Below, in pieces: positions 8,467 through 18,200 of a stretch of DNA of 64,000 nucleotides (its first letter is position 1; the number at the start of each line of letters is the position of its first letter). Both the position numbers and the translations under genes were made by a program. The notes under the pieces are model-generated. The model saw only the letters and a program-made list of their open reading frames with translations, was not told the origin of the DNA and ran no database searches. The DNA comes from Amycolatopsis albispora (GTDB taxonomy: Bacteria; Actinomycetota; Actinomycetes; Mycobacteriales; Pseudonocardiaceae), in assembly GCF_003312875.1 (NCBI RefSeq), contig NZ_CP015163.1, positions 7,812,001 to 7,876,000 on the forward strand. Reading direction: 5' to 3'.

Positions 8467-8880
8467 ATGGCGGACACCTGGGCCACCGAAGCCGATGTGC
8501 TGGAACTGACCAACACCACCGTGGCCGCCTCGGGCATGGTGCAAGCACAGGCGACGATCGACCTGCACGCGGGCCGGATCTACGCCGACCGGGATCGGAT
8601 CGGCGCGCGGGACCGGTACTGGCTGAAGCTGGCCACCGCCTACCAAGCCGCGTGGCTGGCCGCGCAGCCGGACGCCTTCGACCGCACCGAGATCACCTCG
8701 ACGGGCGGCAGCAGCGACGGCGTGGACTTCGCCCCGGAGGCGCTGATCCTCGCCCCGTTCGCGGCCAAGGCGCTCGGTCGCGTGTCCTGGCGGAGGTCGC
8801 GGTCGCTGCGGGTTCGCCCGCCCGGCGGTTACGACCACGGCAGCGAGGACGACGAGCGGTTCCCCTGGGTGGAGGTGTAG
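8467..8880 (+). CDS. Head-tail connector protein (gp6-like adaptor)
   Basis: This 137-residue helical protein has a typical adaptor start, MADTWATEADVLELTNTTVA, in which the DVLELT helix contacts the portal in related phages, followed by a helix around residues 50-70 (YWLKLATAYQAAWLAAQ). Its length and its place right after the capsid gene match adaptor proteins of siphoviruses. The ribosome binding site is GGAAGGGGAG. It is separated from the capsid gene by the hairpin, so it is probably made at lower level. Confidence 0.72.
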   Translation: MADTWATEADVLELTNTTVAASGMVQAQATIDLHAGRIYADRDRIGARDRYWLKLATAYQAAWLAAQPDAFDRTEITSTGGSSDGVDFAPEALILAPFAAKALGRVSWRRSRSLRVRPPGGYDHGSEDDERFPWVEV

Positions 8881-8883
8881 CCG

Positions 8884-9219
8884 ATGCGCGCGCTCGCGAC
8901 CTGCCGTGCGTCGCTGTTCCGCGGCTACACCACCGACCCGCACACCGGCGACGAGATGCCCAGCACCGAGCCGGTTGGCACGCCGTTCCCCGCCGCGATC
9001 GACGAGCGTGAGTCGCGGGTGTGGGACTCCAGCACGCAGACACCTCGGGTGGTTCGGGTCATCCGCTGCACGGTGCCGTCCACGCTCGAAGTCGAGATCG
9101 GCGATCGGCTACGCGACGACACGAACGGCGAGACGTTCACGGTGCAGCTAGTTACCCGACCCCGAGCGCCCGCCGGCCACCGCCCGGAAACGGTGCTGGA
9201 GCTACGTCGCGTCGGCTGA
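8884..9219 (+). CDS. Head closure (stopper)-like protein
   Basis: This 111-residue protein is predicted to be mainly beta (RVIRCTVPSTLEVEIGDRLR then GETFTVQLVTRP), as in head-closure or stopper proteins that seal the portal channel. It starts three bases after the adaptor stop. Identity rests on size, predicted fold and gene order: adaptor, stopper, gp10-like, tail terminator. No catalytic motif is present. Confidence 0.6.
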   Translation: MRALATCRASLFRGYTTDPHTGDEMPSTEPVGTPFPAAIDERESRVWDSSTQTPRVVRVIRCTVPSTLEVEIGDRLRDDTNGETFTVQLVTRPRAPAGHRPETVLELRRVG

Positions 9220-9229
9220 CGAGCGGGGT

Positions 9230-9358
9230 GCGTCCCAATGCGTCCCAATGCGTCCCAGGACGCGGTGCGGCATATGCGTCCCGCGTCCCGCGCTTATAGC
9301 GGAACGCGTGGACGCACTCCCGCCGGACTCGTTGGTGCGTCCCGGGGACGGGACGCAC
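9230..9358. repeat. Cluster of GCGTCCC repeats with a hairpin
   Basis: The 181-base gap between two head genes holds six direct copies of GCGTCCC, at 9230, 9240, 9250, 9276, 9283 and 9337, the first three exactly 10 bp apart, plus one inverted copy at 9350. The last two face each other as a perfect 9-bp hairpin (arms GTGCGTCCC 9335-9343 and GGGACGCAC 9350-9358, six-base loop). The gap is the longest inside the virion operon. It may be a protein-binding array, an attenuator or an RNA-processing site. Confidence 0.6.
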
Positions 9359-9400
9359 TCCGGATGCTCTCGGGCTGGCCTCTCAGGAAGGGGGTGCGCC

Positions 9401-9721
9401 GTGGCGCAGTACGTGCCTAACCCGCACTGGCGCGAGGGCATCGCGGCCGACGTGCGCGAGTGGTTCGGGGACCTGGTGGGCGAGGTCCGCGACGACGCCG
9501 TACGTGGTGTGCCCGTCGACACCGGGACCCTGCGGGACTCCGTGTACGCCACGGTCGACGGTGACGTGGGCCGGATCGGCACGGAGCTGAACTACGGGCT
9601 CTACGTCGAGGAGGGCCACCGAGTGGCCTACGTCGGGCCGGACGGGGAGACCGTCTACACCGGCGACGTGGTGCCCCCGCAGCCCTGGTTGCGTCCGGCG
9701 CTGTACCGGAATCGGGGGTGA
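9401..9721 (+). CDS. HK97 gp10-like head-tail completion protein
   Basis: This 106-residue protein has the family signature VPVDTGTLRDSV near residues 35-46, then YGLYVEEGH and the C-terminal QPWLRPAL, all characteristic of HK97 gp10-type neck proteins. GTG at 9401 is chosen because AGGAAGGGGG lies just upstream. The frame stays open further upstream into the repeat cluster, but those alternatives lack a ribosome binding site and read as low-complexity sequence. It overlaps the next gene's region by four bases if the alternative GTG there is used. Confidence 0.85.
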   Translation: MAQYVPNPHWREGIAADVREWFGDLVGEVRDDAVRGVPVDTGTLRDSVYATVDGDVGRIGTELNYGLYVEEGHRVAYVGPDGETVYTGDVVPPQPWLRPALYRNRG

Positions 9722-9723
9722 GC

Positions 9724-10170
9724 ATGGCCGTTCGCTACGCCACCGCCGAAGCGGTCGCGGTCGCCTGGGCGCTCGCTGCGCCGGACGTCACCGCGGACAT
9801 GGCGGGGGAGACCCTGCCGCGCAACAACGCCTCCTGGTCGGCCTCCGGGTTCATCACCCCGACCATCGTCGGCGGCGACTCTGGGATGAACTACCGCACC
9901 CAGAGCCCGGTGGTCACCTTCCAGTGCTTCGCCAACACGCCGAACTCCGACGTGCCGCCGTGGAATAAGGCGCGCCAGCTCGCCGAGCGGCTGCGGGTGG
10001 CCACGTATCGGCGCGTGCCGATCCTGCTTGGCCTGCCCTACTCCGACGAGAAGGCGAAGGTCAACAGCGCGGTGGTGCGCGGCAACCCGCGCAAGACGTT
10101 CGGGGACTTCGGCGGCTACGCCGTCTACTCCACCGACATTCAGCTGTTCTGGGCGCCGATCGCCCAGTGA
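9724..10170 (+). CDS. Tail terminator / tail completion protein
   Basis: This 148-residue protein sits between the gp10-like protein and the tail tube, the usual place of the tail terminator that caps the tube and joins it to the neck. Features include an N-terminal helix (YATAEAVAVAWALAA) and a beta strand motif SPVVTFQCFA that matches the fold of the family. ATG 9724 follows GGGGGTGA; an in-frame GTG at 9718 would overlap the upstream stop. Function is assigned mainly by position. Confidence 0.65.
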   Translation: MAVRYATAEAVAVAWALAAPDVTADMAGETLPRNNASWSASGFITPTIVGGDSGMNYRTQSPVVTFQCFANTPNSDVPPWNKARQLAERLRVATYRRVPILLGLPYSDEKAKVNSAVVRGNPRKTFGDFGGYAVYSTDIQLFWAPIAQ

Positions 10171-10218
10171 CGCAAGGACTTCCGCCCGCGCGCGGAGGGA
10201 TCAACGAACCGCGAATTC

Positions 10219-10234
10219 GGGATCGATCGATCCC
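10219..10234. repeat. Perfect 16-bp palindrome upstream of tail tube gene
   Basis: GGGATCGATCGATCCC is fully self-complementary and lies in the 85-base gap before the tail tube gene, 21 bases upstream of its ATG. It could be an operator or a transcript-stabilising hairpin. No partner copy was noticed elsewhere in the window. Confidence 0.4.
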
Positions 10235-10255
10235 AGCGCAAAGGAGAGTCACACC

Positions 10256-10846
10256 ATGGCAACGACTTTCGAGCCCGGCAACGTCCTCATGGGACCGTGC
10301 GAGGTCTACTACGGCCTCCAGGGCCTGAACACCCTCGAACCCGCCAGCGGCGCGATCAACGAGGCCCCGGCCGCCTCGGCGTGGGATCACATGGGCGGCA
10401 CCCTCGGCGACGTGACCCTGCTGGTGCAGCCGACGTTCACCCCGCTCACCATCGACCAGATCCCCGACGAGGCCGACCAGCAGATGACCGGCCGGGTCAT
10501 CTCCCTGGCGATCCCGCTGGCCGAGGTCACGCTGAAGAACCTGGCGCGCGCGTCGATGGGCACCTACTCGGGCACCCCGGAGACCGGCGAGAACTTCAAG
10601 CTGACCAGCGGCCCGCAGGCGTTCCGGCAGCCCGCGGTCAAGCTGCTGATGGATGGGTTCGCACCGGACCCGTCCGGCCTGTTCCGGCGGCGTCGGCTGG
10701 TGCTGCGCAAGACCAAGAACACCGGCGGGCTGAGCCTGGTGTACGGCAAGGCCACGCAGCAGACCCTGGCGAACGTGTTCAACGTCTTCTACTTCAAGAA
10801 GGACATCGAGCCGCTGGAGGCGTGGGACGCCCCGCTCGCGGCCTGA
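10256..10846 (+). CDS. Major tail tube protein
   Basis: The 196-residue protein begins MATTFEPGNVLMGPCEVYYG, a common start in actinophage tube proteins, and alternates predicted strands through TFTPLTIDQIPDEADQQMTG to a C-terminal FNVFYFKKDIEPLEAW. It precedes the G/GT chaperone pair and the tape measure, the invariant siphovirus order. ATG 10256 has AAAGGAGAG upstream; the frame is open further 5' but that segment overlaps the tail terminator gene in another frame. Confidence 0.87.
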   Translation: MATTFEPGNVLMGPCEVYYGLQGLNTLEPASGAINEAPAASAWDHMGGTLGDVTLLVQPTFTPLTIDQIPDEADQQMTGRVISLAIPLAEVTLKNLARASMGTYSGTPETGENFKLTSGPQAFRQPAVKLLMDGFAPDPSGLFRRRRLVLRKTKNTGGLSLVYGKATQQTLANVFNVFYFKKDIEPLEAWDAPLAA

Positions 10847-10931
10847 TCCCACCGGCTCCCGCCCGGTCACCGGCGCCTGGATCGCCGTGCTGATCGGGCG
10901 GGACCCGACTTTCCTATCTAGGAGGAAACCC

Positions 10932-11342
10932 ATGGGCAGCAACAGAAACCGCAACCGCAAGCGGCGCACCGAGGCCGCGCAGCGTCCGCCCGAAGGCAAG
11001 ACCGTGCGCAAGCTCGGGATCGTCCTCGACCGGCCAGACGCCGAACTGAACTTGGAGCGCGAGCCGCTGTTCACCGCTGGCGGTATCACCTACGACATCC
11101 CCGTCACCGCGCCCGCGGGCTGGCAGGCGATATTCGCGCTCGTGGTCAAGGACGAAGGCGTGGACGCTGCCGTGGCCTGGGCGATGAAGCGGATGCTCGG
11201 TGAGAAGGGTTTGGCCGCGCTGCGCGACTCGTTGATGTTCGACGAGGACCTGGTGCTCATTTCGGCCGAGGTCATCAAGCGCCTGCGCCCGGGAGTGGCG
11301 GCCGACCCAAAAGACCAGCCGTCGAAGCCTGGGCAGCAGTAG
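10932..11342 (+). CDS. Tail assembly chaperone G (zero-frame product)
   Basis: The 136-residue protein is the upstream member of the tail assembly chaperone pair that coats the tape measure during tail assembly and is absent from the virion. A strong TAGGAGGAAACCC site precedes ATG 10932. Near the 3' end a slippery heptamer (11306-11312) allows ribosomes to shift -1 into the next frame, giving a longer GT fusion of about 246 residues. The zero frame ends 30 bases past that site, with the TAG at 11340-11342 sharing one base with a possible GTG start. Confidence 0.8.
   Translation: MGSNRNRNRKRRTEAAQRPPEGKTVRKLGIVLDRPDAELNLEREPLFTAGGITYDIPVTAPAGWQAIFALVVKDEGVDAAVAWAMKRMLGEKGLAALRDSLMFDEDLVLISAEVIKRLRPGVAADPKDQPSKPGQQ
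11306..11312 (+). promoter_or_regulatory. Programmed -1 frameshift site CCCAAAA
   Basis: In the chaperone G frame the codons here are GAC CCA AAA GAC, so the heptamer reads C CCA AAA, the X XXY YYZ form needed for tandem -1 slippage. The -1 frame is open through this point, crosses the G stop codon and is exactly the frame of the following T region. Gene order (tail tube, G, T, tape measure) is where such shifts occur in siphoviruses. Confidence 0.85.
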
Positions 11343-11671
11343 TGGCGGAAGTCGGCTGGATGGGCACCTTCTTCCCCGAGATCGCTTCGGACCTGTCTGT
11401 GTTCCATCGGCAGCACGATCTGACCGCCTGGGAGGCCGAGCGGTTCGGCGCCCTGGTCGACCGGCTCGCCCACTACGACGGCGCGGTTCGGGCGGCGCGC
11501 GCAGTCCAGCAGGCGCCCGCCGGCGCCCCGGTCACCGCTCCGGCGCCAAGACCAGTACCGCAGACCGTCCGGCCGGGCTACGCCTCGCCGGACCCCGAGA
11601 ACGACCCGATGTTCGGCGCCGCTCCACACCTGGGGCAGAACGTGCCCGTCTTGAAGGTCAACCGGCTGTAG
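11342..11671 (+). CDS. Tail assembly chaperone T region (made as G-T fusion)
   Basis: This 109-residue frame carries the T part. Read through the -1 shift, the join is natural: ...DPKRPAVEAWAAVVAEVGW and on into GTFFPEIASDLSVFHR, with no interruption. A GTG at 11342 could serve as a separate start but has no ribosome binding site, so the fusion (10932-11671) is the likelier product. The C-terminal third is proline-rich and probably disordered. The tape measure gene follows after 24 bases. Confidence 0.8.
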   Translation: MAEVGWMGTFFPEIASDLSVFHRQHDLTAWEAERFGALVDRLAHYDGAVRAARAVQQAPAGAPVTAPAPRPVPQTVRPGYASPDPENDPMFGAAPHLGQNVPVLKVNRL

Positions 11672-11695
11672 CTCGACTTCCCCGGAGGTGAGAAC

Positions 11696-14600
11696 GTGGC
11701 CGACGGTGAAGACGTGAAGCTCGGCGGTGCGTACGTCGAGGTCCACCTGCGGGACAAGACGCAGCAGGACGAAGCCGCGATCCGGCGCAAGCTGGAGCAG
11801 GGCAAGCCGGTCGACTTCGACACCGCGCTGAAGAACCCGAAGAACGCCGCAGCGATCCGCAAGGCGGTCGAGTCCGGCCCGGCCGCGAAGATCGCGACCG
11901 AGATCGATGTTCAGCAGGCGATCCGGCTCGCCCAGGCGAAGCTGAACGAGCTGTCGGCCAAGAAGAACGCCATCACGCTGGCCTACGACGCCGACGTGCG
12001 CAAGGCCGAAGCGGCGATCGAGGCGCTGCGCAAGAAGGCGGCCGACAAGAAGGTCGATGTCGACGCCGACGTAGCGAAGTACCAGGCCAAGATCGAGCAG
12101 ATTAAGGCCACGAAGGTTCGCACGGTCGCGGAGATCGAGGTCAACGAGAACAAGATCCGTGCCCAGATGCGCGCGCTCGGCGAGCAGGCTGGGAAGGCGC
12201 TCGGGGACGGTCTCGCGCAGGGCGTGAAGTCCAAGGCCAAGGATACCGACGACGCACTGTCCAGTGTGGCCAAACGCGCCAACGCGCAGTTCAAGGCGCT
12301 GGAGTTTGGCGCTTACTTCGCCGGGCTGCCGATTGCCGCGGCTGCGGCCGGAGCGTCGACCGCCGCCGCGCTGAGTGGCGTGCCGCTGCTGTTCGCCGCG
12401 ATCGCCGTCGCCGCGTCGCAGAGCAACCCGAAGGTCGCGAAGTCGTTCGACGACTTGGCCTCGCACGTGGTGTCGAGCACCGAGGCGATGGCCAAGCCGC
12501 TGGAGGACGATCTTGTCGACATCGCCGACAAGGTGGGCGCCTCGTTCGATCGGATGGCACCCCAGATCGCGTACGCGATGGAGGCCGGGGTCGACGCGAT
12601 CGACCCGCTGATCGACGGCGTGACCGGCTTCGCCGAGCGGGCCATGCCCGGCTTCGTCCGCGCGATCCAGAACAGCGACGCGCCGATGCGCGGCTGGGAG
12701 GCCCTGCTCAAGTCGGCGGGCTCCGGGCTGACCGACTTCCTCGACAACCTGTCCGAGGGAGCCGAGGGCTCCGAGGAGATCCTGAAGACTCTCGGCCACA
12801 TGATCCAGGACTTCCTTGGCGGCACGGGGGAGATCTTCGGGAACCTGTCGGCCAACGGCGGTCCCGCGCTGGAGGACTTCCGGGCGGCCTTGCAGTCGGT
12901 CTACTCGCTGCTGGAAAGCGTCACCGACGAGGGCTCGGCGCTGTACAGCTTCTTCAGCGGCTTCTCCGGCGCGGTGACCACCGTGGCCGGGGCGTTCAAG
13001 GGGCTCAACGAGGTGCTGGGCGGCTCGCTGGGGCCGCTGGCGTCGATGCTCGGCGCCTACAAGGCGCTGAACATGCTGTCGTTCGGCAAGCTCGGCGACG
13101 CCATCGGCGGTATCGGGAAGAACGCCAAGTCCGCCAAGGGCGACGTGGAAGGGCTGGGCGGCGGGTTCGCCAGCACGGCCAAGGGCGCCGGTGCGATGGT
13201 CGCGTTCGCCGCGATCCTCGAAGGTGCCATGTTCTCCGTGCAGCGGCGCGCCAAGGAGGGCACCGCGCAGCTCGACGAGCATCGCGACGCCATCGACACG
13301 CTGACCGCGGCACTCCAGGCCAGCGGGGGTGTGTTCGACGACTACGCGGCCAGCCAGCTCCAGGCCACCGACCTGTGGAAACTGGCCGCTGGCAACGCCC
13401 GCGCGGTCGGCCTGGACGTGAACGCGATGACCGACGCGGTGGGGCGTGGCGGCCCGGCGTACGACTCGTTCCGGGACTCGGCGGTCGGGGCGTTCAAGAG
13501 CCTGGTCACCGAGTCGGGCCGTGCCGACGAGACCACCGAGAGCGTGTTCCGCAAGATCGAGGAGTTCGCCCAGCAGGGCGGCAGCGCCTCGCAGATGGTC
13601 GCCCAGATCGACGACATCGCCCGGTCCTGGCAGAAGTCGACCGGTGCGTCCGACGCCGAAACCGAGTCGTACAAGAACAAGCTGATCGCGGCGGCTAACC
13701 TGGTCGGTCAGTTGAACTCGATGAAGGGCGCGGTCGAGGAAGCCGCGGCAGCGTTCAAGAAGGACGAGGAGGCGCGGCGCAACGTCGACACCGCCTCGCA
13801 GAACGCGGCCCAGGCGACCAAGGAACTCGGTGCGGCCTACGAGGTCATCGCCGACCGCGCGGCGTCCGCAGAGGACAAGACGGCCGCGTTCCTGGACGTG
13901 CTGGAGAAGATCCAGGACGCGGACTTCTCGCAGGAAGCCTCGATCAAGGGCATGAACGACACCCTGCGGGAATTCGAAAAGGGAGTCGGCGGACTGTCGG
14001 ACAAGCTGCTTGATGCCAACGGGAAGATCAACACCACCAGCGAGGTCGGGTCGAAGCTGTTCGACGTGGTGACCCAGCTCGGCGGCGGCTTCGCCAACGC
14101 CGGGATGTCGATCGACGACCTGGTGCAGGCCGGTGTCCCGCTCGGCGAGGCGTTGACGACGACGAACAACGAGCTGCTGACCGCGCGCGAGCGTTTCATC
14201 CAGATGGCCGACGCGCAGGGGCTTTCCCGGGAGGCGGCAGAGAAGCTGGCCGACCGGTACGGCCTGTCCACCGAGGCGCTGGGGCAGTACCTGCACAGCG
14301 TCGGCGAAGGCACCCTGGCCACCGAGGGCATCACCAAGCGGGTCGATGAACTGGGCAACGAGATCTACACCTTGCCGGACGGCAAAGAGATCACGTTCAC
14401 GGCGGATACCGGCCAGGCCAAGGAAGCGCTCTACGGCTTCAAGAACGACCTGGAGCACCTGGAGTTCATCACCCAGATCACCGCCAACACCCACCAGGCG
14501 AGCCAGAAGTTCCAGGAATGGGGCTGGGGCGTCGAGAACTCGACGTCCACAGCGGACCTGGACGCCGACCCCGGCGGCGCTTTCGGTGCGCTCAAGGGCT

Positions 14601-15208
14601 GGCTGGGCGCCGGGAACTCGGCGGTGGCGATCGGTAGGCAGGACGCGAACAACGACGCGGCCCTGAAGTCGCTGGCCTACTGGTCGGCGGCGGTCCGAGC
14701 CACCACCGCGACCGGCAAGGTGAACGCGGACATCAGCTCGGCCATGAAGACCTGGGCTTGGTGGCAGCCCGCCTCCAAGGTCGCGAACATCTTCACCAAA
14801 ATCTGGGGCGGCGCCGCGACCGGCGGCGAGGTCCGCGGGTACGCCGACGGCGGCCAGGTCCAGAACTTCGACGACGGCGGCCCCGTCGTCGGGCCGGGTA
14901 CCGGCACGTCGGACTCCATCCCGGCGATGCTCTCCAACGGAGAGATCGTCATCAAGGAGAAGGAATCCCAGGAACACCGCGAAGGTCTGCTGGCCGTCAA
15001 CGCCGGTGTCCCACCGGAACAGGCGTTCGGCCTGAACCTCGGCGACGGCAAAGGCGGCTCGGCAGCAGGCGGCACGGTCGTGCACTGGACAGGCGACGTG
15101 GTGATCGACGCGAAGTCCATTCAGGACATCAGTGACATCGCTGAGTTCTTCGACAAGGTGATTCCGGCCGCGCGGCAGGGATCGGGCTCGCTGGCGGGGG
15201 TGAAGTAG
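11696..15208 (+). CDS. Tape measure protein
   Basis: The 1170-residue protein sets tail length; at about 0.15 nm per residue it predicts a tail near 175 nm, so a siphovirus. The N-terminal ~180 residues are lysine/glutamate-rich helix, followed by alanine- and glycine-rich hydrophobic stretches (around residues 200-245 and 430-520) and long helical repeats. The C-terminus has the recurrent tape-measure motif GPGTGTSDSIPAMLSNGE. No lysozyme or peptidase domain is recognised. GTG 11696 is preceded by CGGAGGTGAG. Confidence 0.92.
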   Translation: MADGEDVKLGGAYVEVHLRDKTQQDEAAIRRKLEQGKPVDFDTALKNPKNAAAIRKAVESGPAAKIATEIDVQQAIRLAQAKLNELSAKKNAITLAYDADVRKAEAAIEALRKKAADKKVDVDADVAKYQAKIEQIKATKVRTVAEIEVNENKIRAQMRALGEQAGKALGDGLAQGVKSKAKDTDDALSSVAKRANAQFKALEFGAYFAGLPIAAAAAGASTAAALSGVPLLFAAIAVAASQSNPKVAKSFDDLASHVVSSTEAMAKPLEDDLVDIADKVGASFDRMAPQIAYAMEAGVDAIDPLIDGVTGFAERAMPGFVRAIQNSDAPMRGWEALLKSAGSGLTDFLDNLSEGAEGSEEILKTLGHMIQDFLGGTGEIFGNLSANGGPALEDFRAALQSVYSLLESVTDEGSALYSFFSGFSGAVTTVAGAFKGLNEVLGGSLGPLASMLGAYKALNMLSFGKLGDAIGGIGKNAKSAKGDVEGLGGGFASTAKGAGAMVAFAAILEGAMFSVQRRAKEGTAQLDEHRDAIDTLTAALQASGGVFDDYAASQLQATDLWKLAAGNARAVGLDVNAMTDAVGRGGPAYDSFRDSAVGAFKSLVTESGRADETTESVFRKIEEFAQQGGSASQMVAQIDDIARSWQKSTGASDAETESYKNKLIAAANLVGQLNSMKGAVEEAAAAFKKDEEARRNVDTASQNAAQATKELGAAYEVIADRAASAEDKTAAFLDVLEKIQDADFSQEASIKGMNDTLREFEKGVGGLSDKLLDANGKINTTSEVGSKLFDVVTQLGGGFANAGMSIDDLVQAGVPLGEALTTTNNELLTARERFIQMADAQGLSREAAEKLADRYGLSTEALGQYLHSVGEGTLATEGITKRVDELGNEIYTLPDGKEITFTADTGQAKEALYGFKNDLEHLEFITQITANTHQASQKFQEWGWGVENSTSTADLDADPGGAFGALKGWLGAGNSAVAIGRQDANNDAALKSLAYWSAAVRATTATGKVNADISSAMKTWAWWQPASKVANIFTKIWGGAATGGEVRGYADGGQVQNFDDGGPVVGPGTGTSDSIPAMLSNGEIVIKEKESQEHREGLLAVNAGVPPEQAFGLNLGDGKGGSAAGGTVVHWTGDVVIDAKSIQDISDIAEFFDKVIPAARQGSGSLAGVK

Positions 15209-18200
15209 ATGGCGGTGGTCACCAACGCGTACGTCAGCACGTCCACCGAGCTGGAGAGCACCGGGTCCGGCTTCTACAACGACGTTCGCAACGGAAGCGG
15301 CGCCGGTGTGACAACCAGCGCAACCGCGGACAACTTCCCGGATGTCGGACAATTCCGCTTCGGCGAATACGCCATCCGCGAGTCGGTGCAGCGGCATCCC
15401 TGCACCGCCGTGCCCGCCGGACAGCGCACGGTTTACGCCTCGCTGGACGCGCGCTGGGACCTCGCCAGCACCAGCCCGTTCACCCTGGAGTGGCGTGCGC
15501 ACGCCCACAACGCGGCCTACGTGCCCGGCGGGAACCTGGCAGCCAAGCAGTTGCTAGCGCGGCTGCCGATCCCGGCCGGGGACAGCGGGAGTTACTTCCC
15601 GCGCCAGGTGGTGGGCAGCGAAGCACTGATCAATGCCGCACAGGCCAGCTCCGGCCTGATCGACACCATCGCGGTCTCGGCGGAAACCACCGAGAACCGG
15701 TTCCCCGGCGAGGGCGCCGGTACCCAGTACGACCGCATCCGGCTGTACAACTCCGACGCTCGGATGATCAACGGCACGCTGACCACGCACCTGCTCAACT
15801 ACACCCGCAACGCGCAGGTACAGCTGAGCGACGGTACGGAGGTCTGGCTGGAGACCACCGGCACACCGACCGCGCCGGGAATCGCACTGCGGTACCGGAC
15901 ACGCACCGGCTCGCCGACCACGATCGCGACTATCCAGGTCGGCACCACCGCGGCGCAGTTCGCCATGCCGGTGGCCGCGCAGGCGCTCACGCTCGCGGTC
16001 GACCCATCGGACAACCTGTTTGTGGTCGGCCGCCAAGGCAGCGCGAGCAACAGCCTGGCGGTGCAGGCGTTCGCCAAAGGCTCCGGGCACACGTGGGTGG
16101 CCAAGGCGCTGCTGGCGGTGCCGCTGCTGGCCTACGACCTCGGCGGGATCAACAACGTAGCCGCGACCTGGCACCCGATGAACTCGGGCACGCTCGCGGT
16201 GGCGGTCGGTCACAACCAGGGGACCGAGTCCTACAACCAGCTGGTGCTGGTGGCGTTGAACTGCCGGGTCGCCCTCGGCCTGGTGGCCGGCGCGGTGCTT
16301 GGCGAGCAGGAGCCGTTCATCACCGATTCGGACGGGTCCGTCTCCGGACGGCAGCGCGGGCGGATCAACCCCACTGGCTCGAACCTCGGCATCGCGCGCC
16401 TGGGCGACACCACCGAAGGCGTCATCGTCACGTCGGTGGGGGATTCCACCGAGGCGTACCGGTACTCGATCTCTTCCAGCGGGCAGATCTCGGCGGTGGC
16501 TGCCCGCGCCGCGCTGTCGTTCACCGGCGGGGCGCGAACGCCGCAGGACCCCAACGCGAACGTGCGGGTAATCCCGGTCAGTAGCGGCCGGTTCATCGTC
16601 CAGGCGGGAACGTCCTGGGCTCTCTACGACTCCAGCGTCGCGCGGCTAGCCTCAGGTTCGCTGAGCGGGCTGGCTCCCGTCTGGTATTCGGCTCGAACCA
16701 ACTCGCTGTACCACTACGGCGTGGACGCCAGCCGCAACCTGGTGCGCTACGGGTATGACATCGGCACCGGGGTGTCAAGCACGGTCACCGTGGCGGCCAC
16801 GGTCACACCTTCGGGCTCGACCACCCTGGCGACATCAGTGGCCTCGGCCGCGCTGGACGACCGGTACGCGCTCGTGCGCATCGCCTACCTCGCGGGCGAC
16901 GGCACCACGCACGGGCTGGTGTACACCGCGGATACGACACTGAACGTCGCGCCGAACAGCCCGATTCAGAGCGGCTCGCCGAGCACGGTCAACGCGGCCG
17001 TGGCGAACACGCTGTCCTGGGTGTTCTCGGACCCGAACACCGCCGACGTGCAGACCGCCTACCAACTCCAGGTGTCCAACGCCTCCACCGGCGTGAGCGC
17101 CTACGATACTGGCAAGGTCAGTTCGGTGACCGGCGCGCACAGCATCCCGGGCAGCACGCTGTCCAACGGGGTCGGCTACCAGTGGCGCGTCCGCAACTGG
17201 GACGTGGCCGACGCCGCCGGGGCTTGGTCGCCACAGCAGGCTCTCGCCACTACCTCGACCGGCGTGGTCGCGATCGTCGACCCCGCGAACGATTACCCGC
17301 CCGGACTGGTGTCCTCAACGCTGACCGTGGAGTGGTCGTTCTCATCCGGTTCCGGGGCCACGCAGGCGGAGTACCGGGTCGCGGTGGTGCGCACCGACAC
17401 GAACACCACGGTCTATGACACGGGGTTCGTCGTCGGCTCGGGGGTCACCGAGCACACGATCACCGGGCTACTGTCCGATGTGGACCAGCGCATCGAAGTG
17501 ACCGTCAAGGACACCAACGCGCAAACATCTGGTGTCGGCACGCGTCTGATCCGGCCGGTGTTCTCCTCCCCGAAGCCCCCAGCGGTCACGGTGTCGGCAG
17601 GGCAGGTGTGGGTGGACGTCGCCGTAACGAACCCGGCGAACGAGCCTGAGGAGTCGTTCCCGTCGGCGCAGCGCAACGACATCTACCGGCGCACGGCTGC
17701 GCTGGGGGCGCTTCCGGCCGGGCTGTACGAGCGCGTCGGTTCGTGCGGTCCGAACGAGACGTTCGCCGACTACACCGCCGGGTCCAACGTGCTCTACGAG
17801 TACTACGCGCTCGCGATTGGCGACCCGGGCGCCTCGGCGAGCGAACCTGCGCCCGGCTTGGTCTACCTCAACGGGGTCTGGTTGCACGACCCCGCCAACC
17901 CGGCGGGCACGAGCAGGCAGTTTCAGTACGACGGCGACAGCCGCCGGAACTTGCGCATCGGCCGCGCTAGGACCGAACTCCGGTTCGTCGGCAGGCGGCA
18001 TCCGGTGTTCGATTTCGGCGACGAGGAGACCCACGTGCTTCAGGTAAAGGTGCTGATCCCGAGCGGCGAGGACACCTGGGCGGAGCAGGTACGCGCCGCC
18101 GAATCGCTGCCAGTGCGCGGGCAAGTCGTGCACTACCGGGACGTGCGCGGGCGGGCGCTCTACGCGGTGGTCACCGACTTCGACGAGACCGACGTAGCCG

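Noticed and set aside
11090..15508. A 1472-codon open frame antisense to the tape measure gene
   Set aside because: It is low-complexity (Arg, Gly, Leu, Val, Asp, His rich), has no domain and mirrors codon positions of the real gene; long antisense frames are usual at this GC content.
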